64,000 bases of DNA from Bacteroides uniformis (GCF_025147485.1 NZ_CP102263.1:2307501-2371500); one strand, 5' to 3'. Counted from the stretch's first letter, positions 17,771 through 26,524 are shown. Notes: generated by a model not told the origin, from the sequence alone. A program made the numbers and translations.

Positions 17771-19831
17771 TCAGTGAGTTGCCGGTCTTGCCTCGTGAAA
17801 TGTCAAGGTTAGGCGGTGCATAGCTCTGGTTACAGCTACATAAAGCATACTCTTGTCAATCTCCGAACGGTAATTTCTCTCATCCGTCTGTGGAATAATG
17901 ACTTCGTCAAACTCGAGCCCTTTTGCCATGTGGGCAGAGGTGATGACGATGCCTTGCACAAATGCGGAGCTTTGACTTGATAGGAAGCTGATATCATTGG
18001 CATATGATTTCAGCATGTCTGCCATCTTCCTGGCTTGCTGCTCCGTCTTGCATATGATGCCAAGAGACTTATATCCGGATTTCCGGTAAGTGGAGATTAG
18101 CCCCATAATGCCGGACAGTTCTTCTACGGCACTGCCGAACTGCAGGATTTGTGGCTTTTCTCCATGCCGGGCAACCGGTTCCAGCTCTGCGTTAGGATGA
18201 ATCTTTTGCGCAAAATCCGTAATCTCGAAGGTGGAACGATAACTCTTACACAATTTCATGATTTCACTTGCAGTAAGTGACTTTTGGATAGTTTCTGCTG
18301 TGGATGAACCATAAGGATTCACGGACTGTCCTGCATCGCCCAACACGGTTTTCCGGCATGGAAAGAGTTTCTGTATTACCTTGTACTGTATGGGCGAATA
18401 GTCCTGCATCTCATCTATCAACAGATGTTTGACTCTGAATGGCTGGTTCCCGTTTCCCTCCAATGCCAAGTGTAGGTATGCCAGCGGTGCCAAGTCTGAG
18501 TATTCGAGTGTATGTCCCTTTCGCATTTTGAACATTCCGGGATTATTTGTCCATTTAAAGAAATCTTTGTAGACTTGAATGTCGTTATTGCCTGCAAACA
18601 TTAGTCTGATTTCTTTTTTCAAAAGGTTTCTGCCGGTGGTGGTTACCGTAAAGGTGTATTGTATTTTCAACATATCCAGCATATAATCAGCCATAGCATC
18701 AAATCGTCGGCGTATGGGATAACGGTTGAAACGTAGGTACTGTTCTTCAATAAACGGGGCAGGTATGGTGATGTATTTGGTCAGCTTCACGTCTGCTGCC
18801 TTGAAGTAGGTGTTCTCTATGTGGAGGATAAACTTGTCAAGCTCTGAAATGAAGCCGAAAGAGGCTTTATAGGCTATTCTGTCGATGAGGCTTGAGGATG
18901 GCTTTTCTAACAGTTCATTCACTAGCCCGAAGTATGTTTGGTACTTATATTTGTGTTCCAACACTCCGGAGAGTATTTGTTCCATACTGGTTTCGGGCAC
19001 GGTTTCTTCCCCAAGTTCGGGGAGGACGTTGGAGATATAATCGGAAAACACTTTGTTGGGGGAGATAATCAGAATATCTTTTGATGAGATGCTGTCTCTG
19101 AAGGTATAGAGCAGGTAGGCTATGCGGTGCAGGGCTATGGATGTTTTTCCAGAGCCGGCCACTCCTTGAATAATAAGCGTGCGGATATCTTCGTTGCGGA
19201 TAATCTGGTTCTGTTCCCGTTGGATGGTGGCAACGATATTTTTCATCTTGTCATCTGCATTGGAACTTAACTCTTTTTGCAGAATGTCGTCATGGACGGT
19301 CAGGGCACTTTCAATCATAAATTCCATTTTGCCGCCCCGAATTCTGTATTGGCGTTTTAGGGAAATTACTCCTTTAATCTCTCCCGATGGAGACCGATAG
19401 CCTGCTTCTCCTAATTCATGGTCATAGAACATGCTCGAAACGGGTGCTCGCCAGTCATGGATAAGGGTAGCTCGACTTTCCGGGTCATAGAAGGTATGGA
19501 TACCTATATAGATAGGCATCACTTTGCTGTTTTCTTTCTTTTCCAAAAAATCAATTCGTCCGAAGTAAGGAATGGCAAGTATCTTGGTGAGCCGCTTATG
19601 CTTGTTGATTACACTTTCCCCCAAGGCAAAATGGTTCAGGATGCTTTCGCGCATGGAGCGTATCTCGTGTGGGTCGATGTCTTTGTTGGACCAGATATAG
19701 TCTTTGTATTCTGCCAAGGTGTCGACGTGGTCTTTCACGGATGCGTCGGTATTACCGATAACCTTTTTCAGAAAACTGATTATTTGCTTTAAATATTCTT
19801 TCTCTTGTTTCTCTGTTTGATTGAATGCCAT
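17771..19831 (-). CDS. HelD-like superfamily 1 ATPase (RNA polymerase-associated)
   Basis: The 686-residue protein has the HelD layout: an N-terminal coiled segment, then a 1A domain with IIQGVAGSGKTSIALHRIAYLLY (Walker A, about 224-246). The middle insertion is diverged, then come the Walker B-like LLIDEMQDYSPIQY, GDAGQSVNPYG, SYRSTFEITDFA and C-terminal VITSAHMAKGLEFDEVIIPQ and LYVAVTRAMHRL. HelD proteins remove RNA polymerase from DNA or from rifamycins, while UvrD-type members unwind DNA. The N-terminal segment with IPYFGRIDF and DWRAPVSSMFYDHELG is typical of HelD. It is convergent with the acetyltransferase gene, ending 10 bp from it. Confidence 0.85.
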   Translation of the reverse strand: MAFNQTEKQEKEYLKQIISFLKKVIGNTDASVKDHVDTLAEYKDYIWSNKDIDPHEIRSMRESILNHFALGESVINKHKRLTKILAIPYFGRIDFLEKKENSKVMPIYIGIHTFYDPESRATLIHDWRAPVSSMFYDHELGEAGYRSPSGEIKGVISLKRQYRIRGGKMEFMIESALTVHDDILQKELSSNADDKMKNIVATIQREQNQIIRNEDIRTLIIQGVAGSGKTSIALHRIAYLLYTFRDSISSKDILIISPNKVFSDYISNVLPELGEETVPETSMEQILSGVLEHKYKYQTYFGLVNELLEKPSSSLIDRIAYKASFGFISELDKFILHIENTYFKAADVKLTKYITIPAPFIEEQYLRFNRYPIRRRFDAMADYMLDMLKIQYTFTVTTTGRNLLKKEIRLMFAGNNDIQVYKDFFKWTNNPGMFKMRKGHTLEYSDLAPLAYLHLALEGNGNQPFRVKHLLIDEMQDYSPIQYKVIQKLFPCRKTVLGDAGQSVNPYGSSTAETIQKSLTASEIMKLCKSYRSTFEITDFAQKIHPNAELEPVARHGEKPQILQFGSAVEELSGIMGLISTYRKSGYKSLGIICKTEQQARKMADMLKSYANDISFLSSQSSAFVQGIVITSAHMAKGLEFDEVIIPQTDERNYRSEIDKSMLYVAVTRAMHRLTLTFHEARPATH

Positions 19832-19927
19832 AATTAGTTGTTGCTAAAAGATAAGACAGTGTGCAAAATTAGTGTATTGTATCGGGAAGGGAAATGGCTA
19901 TTTATAGCTATATACTGGGAAGTTTTA

Positions 19928-19935
19928 TATCTTTG
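19928..19935 (+). promoter_or_regulatory. -7 promoter box for the nucleotidyltransferase-like gene
   Basis: TATCTTTG matches TAnnTTTG and lies 24 bp upstream of the ATG at 19959. The -33 element is weak (TTTA-like, near 19904-19907). Confidence 0.5.
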
Positions 19936-19958
19936 CACATTCAAAAAAGTGGAGGTAA

Positions 19959-20543
19959 ATGGACATTCATGAGCTTGCAAGGCAGAATCAGCAATCTGCA
20001 TGGAAAGTATTGGAAGATACCTGTATTATTGAAGCATGGGAGCGCATTGGAGCAACCGTTCGTTTGGTGGGCTCACTCCGTACTGGGCTGTTGGTGAAAA
20101 GTAGGGATATAGATATCCATATTTATACCGATAGGTTGGATGTAGGAGAGAGCTTTTCGGTCATCCGGGAACTTGCGGAACGGTTGCCTTTGCAGGAAAT
20201 ACAATATAGGAACCTTATCCATACGGAGGAAGAGTGCATGGAGTGGCATGCTTTATATAAGGATAGAGAACAGAATACTTGGAAGTTTGATATGATTCAC
20301 ATCCGGAAAGGTTCCAGGTATGATGGTGTTGTAGAAAAGGTGACTGCCGCTATTGCGGAGCGCCTTACTCCTGAAATTAGGAAAACGATATTGCAAATCA
20401 AATTCGATGTGCCGGATGGTGTAACGATTCCAGGTATAGAGATTTATCATGCTGTCTTTACGGGAGGTGTCGGCACTTATAAGGAGCTTGAAGAGTGGCG
20501 CAAAACAAATCAGTTGGCGGATGGTCTCGGTTGGCTTCCGTAA
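19959..20543 (+). CDS. Predicted nucleotidyltransferase-fold protein
   Basis: The 194-residue protein has VGSLRTGLLVKSRDIDIHIYTD (about 37-58), a GS...(D/E)hD pattern characteristic of the pol-beta-type nucleotidyltransferase fold. A third acidic site may lie in WKFDMIHI (about 110). This would fit a minimal nucleotidyltransferase acting on a small molecule, tRNA or protein. No partner gene is visible: upstream is a divergent helicase and downstream a convergent LuxR regulator. Substrate unknown. Confidence 0.65.
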   Translation: MDIHELARQNQQSAWKVLEDTCIIEAWERIGATVRLVGSLRTGLLVKSRDIDIHIYTDRLDVGESFSVIRELAERLPLQEIQYRNLIHTEEECMEWHALYKDREQNTWKFDMIHIRKGSRYDGVVEKVTAAIAERLTPEIRKTILQIKFDVPDGVTIPGIEIYHAVFTGGVGTYKELEEWRKTNQLADGLGWLP

Positions 20544-20545
20544 TC

Positions 20546-21310
20546 TTAGAGGTAGATACCAAGATTTTCTACTATATGGATGGCTTCCATTATATTGTTG
20601 GCATTTAACTTGCTTAGGATGTTTTTCCGGTGATTGTTCACAGTATAGATGCTCACTCCCAGCTGGTAAGCGATTTCCTTGCTTAGAAAACCTTGTCGGA
20701 TGAGTCGTAATATTTCTTTCTCCCGGTTGGATAATTGTTTGTCGGGAGAAACAGTGCATGTTGGAAGCATCTCTCCCGTTTTTCTGTTCACCACCGTCCG
20801 TTTGATTCTTTCGATAGGGGTCTGGTCGGGAAGTATATCCATTACTCCCATAATTATCCAGGCTTTACCATTCCGGTCTGTTTCTATGACTTGTTGCCGG
20901 CTGCTTACATTGATATACTGTTGCCGTGCATTCAACATACGGAATTGAAATATTTGCCGGTAATCATTTCTTTCTTCCGGTGGGAGTGAGTAGATGAACT
21001 GTCCATGCTCGATTTGGCATTCCGTGAGTTGCATTCTGTCATCAGGATGTATTCTCTCTTCCAGTAAATCGCCTTGTTGCCTGATTGTCTTTATCCAAGT
21101 GGGATTGTATCCGAAAAGATGGGCAAAACTGTCGGATGCAAAATCGTATCTCTCTTTAAATACGTCAACTGTAAAAATACAGCTCTGGCTCATTTGTGAG
21201 AACGCTTGCACGGATATTCTTTTCTTGTTCCACAAATCATAGTCCACATCGGGACCGCTAATCTGCTGTCTTGCCCATAATTCTTTGGGAGTTGTCTTGT
21301 TGGTAGTCAT
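20546..21310 (-). CDS. PAS-domain LuxR-type transcriptional regulator
   Basis: The 254-residue protein has an N-terminal PAS-like region (about 30-165; FKERYDFASDSFAHLFGYNP) and a C-terminal LuxR/GerE HTH (about 190-250), LSNREKEILRLIRQGFLSKEIAYQLGV followed by TVNNHRKNILSKL. There is no receiver Asp pocket, so it may sense a ligand through the PAS domain. A perfect -7 box on the minus strand (21315-21322) ends only four bases before the ATG, so the mRNA may be leaderless or use another promoter. It is divergent from the DUF2867 gene. Confidence 0.82.
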   Translation of the reverse strand: MTTNKTTPKELWARQQISGPDVDYDLWNKKRISVQAFSQMSQSCIFTVDVFKERYDFASDSFAHLFGYNPTWIKTIRQQGDLLEERIHPDDRMQLTECQIEHGQFIYSLPPEERNDYRQIFQFRMLNARQQYINVSSRQQVIETDRNGKAWIIMGVMDILPDQTPIERIKRTVVNRKTGEMLPTCTVSPDKQLSNREKEILRLIRQGFLSKEIAYQLGVSIYTVNNHRKNILSKLNANNIMEAIHIVENLGIYL

Positions 21311-21380
21311 GGAACAAAGATAACTGATAATTTTCTTTTGAGCTTTATCTTTTACGGGATAATATTATTTCTAAGAATAT

Positions 21381-21411
21381 GTTGTAGGGTTGGATTAAGT
21401 GGCTACCTTTG
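21381..21411 (+). promoter_or_regulatory. Promoter of the DUF2867 gene
   Basis: GTTG (21381-21384), 19 bases, then TACCTTTG (21404-21411), a close fit to the Bacteroides consensus. It ends 27 bp before the ATG at 21439. Confidence 0.6.
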
Positions 21412-21438
21412 TAGGCCGTGTCATTGGGGACGTCGTGA

Positions 21439-21942
21439 ATGAAAAGCAAACGAGTAATAAATTCAATATGTGATAAGATGAAAGATATACCGGCAGACAG
21501 CTTAATAAAGAATTATTTTCCTGTAGATTATATAGATTCTTTTTCTAAAGTGATGGTCACTGGGCAGGCTTTGACACCGGAAGATTTTCGCAATCTTGCC
21601 TTCAGCCGATTTCCTAAGTGGATTGGTTGGCTCATGAATTTTAGGAATGCGATTGTAAAGCCATTAGGACTGGATACAGCAACTAGATTTACAGATATGG
21701 TCTTGGATAAAAATCTGCATGAAGAAATTCTCGGAATGCCGGATAAGCATCTTGATTTCCATGTGTCCATGTGGTGCGGGGAATATCACGAAGGAAAACA
21801 AGAACTTCGGATTACTACTGTTGTGAAGTACAATAATTGGCTGGGAAGGGCATATTTCTTTATTATCAGACCTTTTCATGGGATAATAGTAAAGTCTATC
21901 TTAAAGCATGTTGCTGGGGATAGGGGGAGTGGGTGTAAATAA
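21439..21942 (+). CDS. DUF2867 family protein
   Basis: The 167-residue protein resembles DUF2867 proteins, with ALTPEDFRNLAFSRFPKWIGWLMNFRNAIVKP (about 43-75) and the C-terminal HVSMWCGEYHEGKQELRITTVVKYNNWLGRAYFFIIRPFHGIIV. The fold is START-like and the role unknown; some members are fused to SDR proteins. It is monocistronic, with its own promoter, and ends at a perfect 18-bp terminator hairpin. It marks the end of the backbone segment before the accessory island. Confidence 0.7.
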   Translation: MKSKRVINSICDKMKDIPADSLIKNYFPVDYIDSFSKVMVTGQALTPEDFRNLAFSRFPKWIGWLMNFRNAIVKPLGLDTATRFTDMVLDKNLHEEILGMPDKHLDFHVSMWCGEYHEGKQELRITTVVKYNNWLGRAYFFIIRPFHGIIVKSILKHVAGDRGSGCK

Positions 21943-21982
21943 ATACTCCCATTGAAATATTATCATTTCAATGGGAGTATTT
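21941..21982. terminator. Perfect 18-bp hairpin after the DUF2867 gene
   Basis: AAATACTCCCATTGAAAT (21941-21958) and its exact complement (21965-21982) around a 6-bp loop, with A/T-rich ends on both sides, so it can terminate in both directions. It overlaps the DUF2867 stop codon. Confidence 0.85.
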
Positions 21983-21990
21983 ATTTGAGT

Positions 21991-22012
21991 GGTGCCACCA
22001 GGAATCGAACCT
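21991..22012 (-). other. tRNA 3'-end fragment (tRNA-Phe-like), probable att site
   Basis: Read on the minus strand, the segment is GGTTCGATTCCTGGTGGCAC plus CA. It has the T-loop TTCGATT, the T-stem strand CCTGG and the acceptor strand TGGCACC with discriminator A. The other half of the tRNA (a GGTGCCA 5' arm, D-arm, anticodon arm) is not found at the right distance. A lone tRNA 3' end at the border of an accessory region is the usual trace of site-specific integration into a tRNA gene. The isotype is from memory of Bacteroides tRNA-Phe and is tentative. Confidence 0.55.
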
Positions 22013-22272
22013 TTTATTTCGGTTTATTCTAAATCCCTGATTGACTGCACATTTACTACTTTGTCTTTTATGAAAGCCATTGAATTAGCACTACACTAAA
22101 TTCATCGCTTTTCGTAATTGTCTTTACAATCATCATCTCTTTGACAACGTAAAGGTAGATAAAAAGTTCGATTTCCGCAAATGTCAATAGGGATTTTTAT
22201 GAAATATTTTTTGCTCAAACCTGATAATGTTCCTAAAAGATGGCTAAGAGCCTGTCTTAATCTTACTCAATT

Positions 22273-23148
22273 CTATTTTGAGAGTTTTATCCAATATCTT
22301 TCAGCCATAGGCTGTAGCCTGTCTCTTATTGCCTTCATCACAGTATCGAAATCAAGTGCCTCTTTCCATTGAATTTTTCTAAGAAAAGCCTTCCAACGGC
22401 TTATGCGTGCCTCGTCTGTAGCAAAACTATCCGTAAACAGTTGCAAATCGGGGTTGTATGCAAGTCTTCGATTGTCGAACGTCGCTTCGATAGCGTCATA
22501 CAAAGCGTCGTCATTCAAATTTCTCTTCGTCAGGAGCTGATAACAGTCAAAGAAATCTTTCATGCGACTGTTGAGGACATCACGATCTATCATCGTATGG
22601 AACTTCTCGGCAATAACGGTTTCTAAAGAATATGCCTGTATATTCACAGAAGGGATATCCGGTAAAAGCAGAGGAAAGTCTATAGTTGTTGGATGTGGAA
22701 TGACGACATCGCCAAAGCCAATATCTACAGACATATTATAAGCTATGGTATCCATATGGACAGTAAAATAGAATCTTGTACCAAAATATTTCTTTTCGAC
22801 TGTAATCGGTTCTATTTTGATACTTCCTGCGTCAAAAGATACCCCATCTTCATGGCATACGATACCCACGATTTCTTGGAATACACGAGCCAGGAAATCC
22901 CTGCCACGACTGATCCTGTCCGCCATAAACCCACATCAACCGTAGGACGAGCCTCAAGTCCATTCATGGCATAAAGCAAAGAACCGCCTTTCAACAAGAA
23001 TTTGTCCTTGTACCGGCTTACAGAAGCCCTGTAAAGCAGTCTCTCGTTGAAGTATCTTGCCAGAAGATACCATGTATTTATAGCCTGTCTCATTCATGAG
23101 GTTGAGCAAGCGTGTCTTTACAGACTTTCCATAGTTTTTCCTTCCCAT
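22273..23148 (-). pseudogene. Frameshifted AbiEii/AbiGii-type toxin (nucleotidyltransferase)
   Basis: One toxin gene is split over three frames. The N-terminus MGRKNYGKSVKTRLLNLMNE starts at 23148. The middle, YFNERLLYRASVSRYKDKFLLKGGSLLYAMNGLEARPTVDV, is in a second frame (about 23080-22930). The C-terminal half (from 22926, SIKIEPITVEKKYFGTRF to the end) is in a third. The KGGSLLYA and RPTVDV motifs belong to the AbiEii nucleotidyltransferase active site. Two frame breaks lie near 23080 and 22930. The antitoxin gene directly upstream (4-bp gap) is intact. Sequencing error cannot be excluded. Confidence 0.75.
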
Positions 23149-23152
23149 TATC

Positions 23153-23734
23153 TTATTCTATTGCGATTTCGAGGTAGTTTTTCAACGTGTTAAACACTCT
23201 TAGGCGCTTGGCGTAATCCTGCAAACGGGCGAGATTACGGTTCGGCTTTTTCAGATAAGTACGTATTACTTCCGCGCAAACGTCCAGACCAATCTTGTTC
23301 CGATACTTCACCGCATCACAAACACTTCGTTCCATATCAGTAATATGAACTTTATATCCCGATATATCCGCATCCATAATCCCAAACTCCAAGTTCTCTT
23401 TTTTCCAATAATAAAGTTCTATAGGCAGGGCGTGTGGAAGCACTACTTTCCTTTTATTGGCAATGGCTATGCAAAAAGCAGGCGGGACTGTCGTAGACAG
23501 TTGATGATATGTCCAGGCATTGTATAGGCATACAACACCATTCGGTATTATCCTCTCCACATCTATCATCGTGTTTAGCAATGCCTCGGGAGCAGCATAT
23601 ACCCCATGACGCAATCTTATCAAATCGCCACGTTCTTTAGCTCGCAACACCTGTTTATATTCCGACAGGTGAGATATATCCGTTGTGGATATAGTCCCTC
23701 CGAGAGACGCAACTTTATTAACTATATCATTCAT
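23153..23734 (-). CDS. AbiEi-type antitoxin (type IV toxin-antitoxin)
   Basis: About 193 residues from ATG 23734 (MNDIVNKVASLGGTISTTDI). An in-frame GTG at 23761 would add nine codons, but AAGGTGG sits at ribosome-site distance before the ATG and the -7 box TATTTTTG (minus, 23766-23773) places transcription start near the GTG. It has an N-terminal winged helix (about 1-60) with RLRHGVYA, and a C-terminal AbiEi domain with NAWTYHQLSTTVPP and ITDMERSVCDAV. AbiEi represses the operon and neutralises AbiEii. Here the toxin is broken, leaving an orphan antitoxin. Confidence 0.82.
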   Translation of the reverse strand: MNDIVNKVASLGGTISTTDISHLSEYKQVLRAKERGDLIRLRHGVYAAPEALLNTMIDVERIIPNGVVCLYNAWTYHQLSTTVPPAFCIAIANKRKVVLPHALPIELYYWKKENLEFGIMDADISGYKVHITDMERSVCDAVKYRNKIGLDVCAEVIRTYLKKPNRNLARLQDYAKRLRVFNTLKNYLEIAIE

Positions 23735-23876
23735 ATAATCCACCTTAGAAGTTCTTTTCACACTACAAAAATACGATTATTTTCCGAATAACAGGTAATA
23801 TTCTACGGTTAATTCGCAAAAACACCGTATAATACTACCAGTATCCGTTTTTCATATCTATAGAAGAAGCCCTGTG

Positions 23877-23910
23877 CCATCTGATGATTTCTGATGACAT
23901 CTGATGCCAT
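23877..23910 (+). repeat. Three 10-bp direct repeats upstream of the truncated primase
   Basis: CTGATGATTT, CTGATGACAT and CTGATGCCAT occur in tandem at 23881-23910. They are the reverse complement of the TCATCAGATG repeats found upstream of two minus-strand operons at 29.5 and 39.8 kb. The orientation relative to the downstream gene is the same in all three cases. Confidence 0.75.
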
Positions 23911-23970
23911 TGCTTTTCATGTTTCAAAGAAAAAGCGGTTCTTTGCCCAAATCCATGAAAATGAGATGTT

Positions 23971-24198
23971 ATGAACATACAGGAAGCAAAGAACATCAGA
24001 CTTGTTGATTTTTTAGCCGGATTCGGATATGAACCGGTAATACAGCGTAGAAACAGCGTGTGGTACAAATCACCTTTTAGGGCGGAAAAGAAGGCCTCTT
24101 TCAAGGTAGACCTTCATAAGGAACTGTGGTATGACTTCGGACTGGCCATGAGGGTTCTGATAATCTCATTCCAATGCATTACATGTATTGCCTATTAA
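23971..24198 (+). pseudogene. Truncated mobile-element primase (CHC2/toprim type)
   Basis: The first 58 codons (MNIQEAKNIRLVDFLAGFGY, then VWYKSPFRAEKKASFKVD and LWYDFGL) match the start of the primases carried by Bacteroides conjugative and mobilizable transposons. After DFGL, where these proteins continue with a Gly-rich GKGGN-like segment, the frame diverges and stops at 24198. The break near 24150 is therefore a junction left by deletion or insertion. Only a fragment remains and it should not be functional. Confidence 0.6.
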
Positions 24199-24336
24199 TG
24201 GTGCTATAATTCTGATATATGATGTCTTGCGCATGGATTTGCCTCAACGAATACGAATCTGTCCTCCGATTACTTACCAATATTCCACTGCTTGAATAAT
24301 ATTATCCCCAATTATAGATGTCCATAATTACTTCTT

Positions 24337-24699
24337 TTATATTAGCTGTTGCGCCACCTGTAAATTCTCTTTTAATATTTTACCGAGACTTTTTGCAAAG
24401 TGTTTGTATGAATTCTTTTCTTTCTCTTTATCATTATCCGATAAATTACTACTATCAATTTCAGAGTGTACAAAACTGACAATACTATCAATTGCATTAT
24501 CTACGGTTTTGCTGCTAATTTTTGATTTATATCCCAATGCATTTATAACACATATATTTACCAGCTCCAATATCTCTGGCGATTTAATAGCTGCTTTTAT
24601 TCGCTCTGCCATTAGTTTTGCACCTTTATCTTGTGATTCTGACAAGATGTCAAGAAAGATATCAGCTAATGTTATTTCCCTATTCTCCATAATCTTCAA
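24337..24699 (-). CDS. Unrecognised 120-residue protein, third gene of the AbiL-like operon
   Basis: No family is recognised. The protein is helical, with a Lys/Glu-rich middle (SDNDKEKEKNSYKHFAKSL, about 86-104) and hydrophobic-spaced helices at ILELVNICVINALGY and DNAIDSIVSFVHSEI. There is no signal peptide. Its ATG lies 1 bp after the RloB-like stop codon, so it is translated with it. A small regulator, immunity factor or third effector subunit of the defence operon would fit, but none is shown by the sequence. An alternative ATG (MENREITL) lies 9 bases downstream. Confidence 0.65.
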   Translation of the reverse strand: MKIMENREITLADIFLDILSESQDKGAKLMAERIKAAIKSPEILELVNICVINALGYKSKISSKTVDNAIDSIVSFVHSEIDSSNLSDNDKEKEKNSYKHFAKSLGKILKENLQVAQQLI

Positions 24700-24700
24700 A

Positions 24701-25243
24701 TTACAAACTTTCCAGCAGTTCTATCATTTTATAGATGGTAGTTGATGGATTATTATATGTATCCAGCATCTTGGCTCTTGCCGTTGCTTCTGATGTTTTT
24801 TCAGACAGTTGCTGTTTCTCATTTAATGCCAAAGTTCCCTTTGTGTAGTGTTCAAGATGTCTTTTCAGTTTCTTGATGCAGACGTTTTGCGTTAGTTCGG
24901 CATGACACTTCTCAAAGTGCAGCAAATACCACAACTCAATACATGGATTCGACACCATCAATATCGCATCTGGAATACTTAGCAGGTGTTCCAGCATTCC
25001 GTCCACATCTAGGTCAAACATTAGGAATGTTTTATCATTTTTGGTTACAACATATTCCCGTTTACAATTCTCTATATACCGAACGGATATGTTCGAATCG
25101 CTCTTTCTTGGGATAATTTGAATAGGCGCACGGTATTGTGAACGGAGGTGGCTGATATAAGCAACCTCAGACTCCCCTTCACAGAAAACAAAGAAGTTCG
25201 GCTTCATTGTTTTGCCTTTGGATTTTCTTATTTGTCGTCCCAT
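24701..25243 (-). CDS. RloB-like TOPRIM-family protein (AbiLii-like)
   Basis: The 180-residue protein begins MGRQIRKSKGKTMKPNFFVF. FCEGESEVAYISHL (about 20-33) carries the TOPRIM-type Glu and FLMFDLDVDG (about 72-81) the acidic DxD pair. NPCIELWYLLHF (about 98-109) is the RloB hallmark. RloB proteins are predicted nucleases paired with an AAA ATPase; the pairing is the AbiL abortive-infection system. It lies 8 bp after the ATPase gene and 1 bp before the small third gene. Confidence 0.82.
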   Translation of the reverse strand: MGRQIRKSKGKTMKPNFFVFCEGESEVAYISHLRSQYRAPIQIIPRKSDSNISVRYIENCKREYVVTKNDKTFLMFDLDVDGMLEHLLSIPDAILMVSNPCIELWYLLHFEKCHAELTQNVCIKKLKRHLEHYTKGTLALNEKQQLSEKTSEATARAKMLDTYNNPSTTIYKMIELLESL

Positions 25244-25251
25244 ATCAGTTT

Positions 25252-26496
25252 CTATTTTAGAAAATTATCCGTCTGTTCGTCAATATACGGGATGGCATCA
25301 AAACGACCTTGCAGATATGCCTTTTCAGCATCCAGCCCGTCACGGAAATCTTTGTAATCAAACAGCGAATACAAATCCGAGGACCCGTCATCCCGTTTGT
25401 TGACAAAATATATCTGATCCTTACGCAACTTGTTGGTATTAAGCAGGTATGTATTGTGTGTAGTATATATCAACTGCGCCGATTCGCTTTTATTGAACAA
25501 ACCGATAATATATTCTACCAGTTTTATATGCAGCTGCGTTTCGATTTCATCTATCAACAAGATTTTATTATTCTTGACGATATCCAGGATTGTCAGCATC
25601 ATATTGAATAAACGCTGTGTTCCATCAGACTCTTCTGCAAAAAAGTTGAAAGGAACATCCGGGTTATTTCTGTGATAGGTCGTAATGACCAACTGTGGTT
25701 TCTGAATATCTTCTACCGACAATATTTGATTGTCTGCAGGGTCAATCACTGCTGTCGAAAATACTTTATTCTCGTGCCTGCTGTCGATTTTGACAATGTC
25801 GCTATCAGCAATTCGCAGCACATTAAGGAACTGTTCTTTGTTCTCATTCAACAAGCGCTCGACAGAGAACGAATTATATCCGAAATAATTCAGAATAAAA
25901 CGCTCATTGAAATATCGAAAAACATCTTTTGCTGTATCTCGATCCATCTGACTGGCGCGTGACACGAAAAGCGTTTTTTTGGATGTATTGGCAGCAACAT
26001 CCATAGGGCGGCGAATCACCGAGCGGAATTCATAGATATTCTTTTTGTCGGGTCCCTTTGTTTCATCACGGGAAAATACCAGTGAACGACGGCCATTCGG
26101 ATAATAGTAAAGTGCCTCTTTCAGTATCTCAACTTTATTGAGTTCAAAAGAATATTCATATTCGATACCTTCAAGGAGGAAGCGAATGAAGAATGTACTT
26201 GGCTTGCCAATGCCTCCGAATTTGAACGGAGTAAAGGCAAATATCGTATTCTCATTGTAATTATGAGATGAGAATATCATTCCCACACAAGCGCGAATAG
26301 CCTTGATAAGGCTGCTCTTTCCTGACGCATTTGCACCATAAATGGCAACAGTTTTAAGCAACCGCTCATCACCGCATACAAATGTATTTTCTTCAAGCTC
26401 CTTTGCCTTTTTTGTCTGTATGCTTGCTGCCTGCATATCCAGTACCACCTCATCTTTAATTGAGAAGAAGTTGCTCAAACGAATTTCAAGTATCAT
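25252..26496 (-). CDS. AAA family ATPase of an AbiL-like defence operon (RloA/AbiLi-like)
   Basis: The 414-residue protein has an SMC/ABC-like ATPase fold: MILEIRLSNFFSIKDE at the N-terminus, Walker A YGANASGKSSLIKAI (about 53-67), a signature-region DGTQRLFNMML, Walker B NKILLIDEIETQLH and a switch His in IYTTHNTYLL. Overcoming-lysogenization-defect (OLD)-like and PARIS AriA ATPases share this plan. With the RloB partner immediately downstream it matches AbiL. A -7 box TATATTTG (minus, 26525-26532) sits 29 bp before the ATG. Confidence 0.85.
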   Translation of the reverse strand: MILEIRLSNFFSIKDEVVLDMQAASIQTKKAKELEENTFVCGDERLLKTVAIYGANASGKSSLIKAIRACVGMIFSSHNYNENTIFAFTPFKFGGIGKPSTFFIRFLLEGIEYEYSFELNKVEILKEALYYYPNGRRSLVFSRDETKGPDKKNIYEFRSVIRRPMDVAANTSKKTLFVSRASQMDRDTAKDVFRYFNERFILNYFGYNSFSVERLLNENKEQFLNVLRIADSDIVKIDSRHENKVFSTAVIDPADNQILSVEDIQKPQLVITTYHRNNPDVPFNFFAEESDGTQRLFNMMLTILDIVKNNKILLIDEIETQLHIKLVEYIIGLFNKSESAQLIYTTHNTYLLNTNKLRKDQIYFVNKRDDGSSDLYSLFDYKDFRDGLDAEKAYLQGRFDAIPYIDEQTDNFLK

Positions 26497-26524
26497 TTCA
26501 TCCCTTAAATTTGTAATTGTTTTG

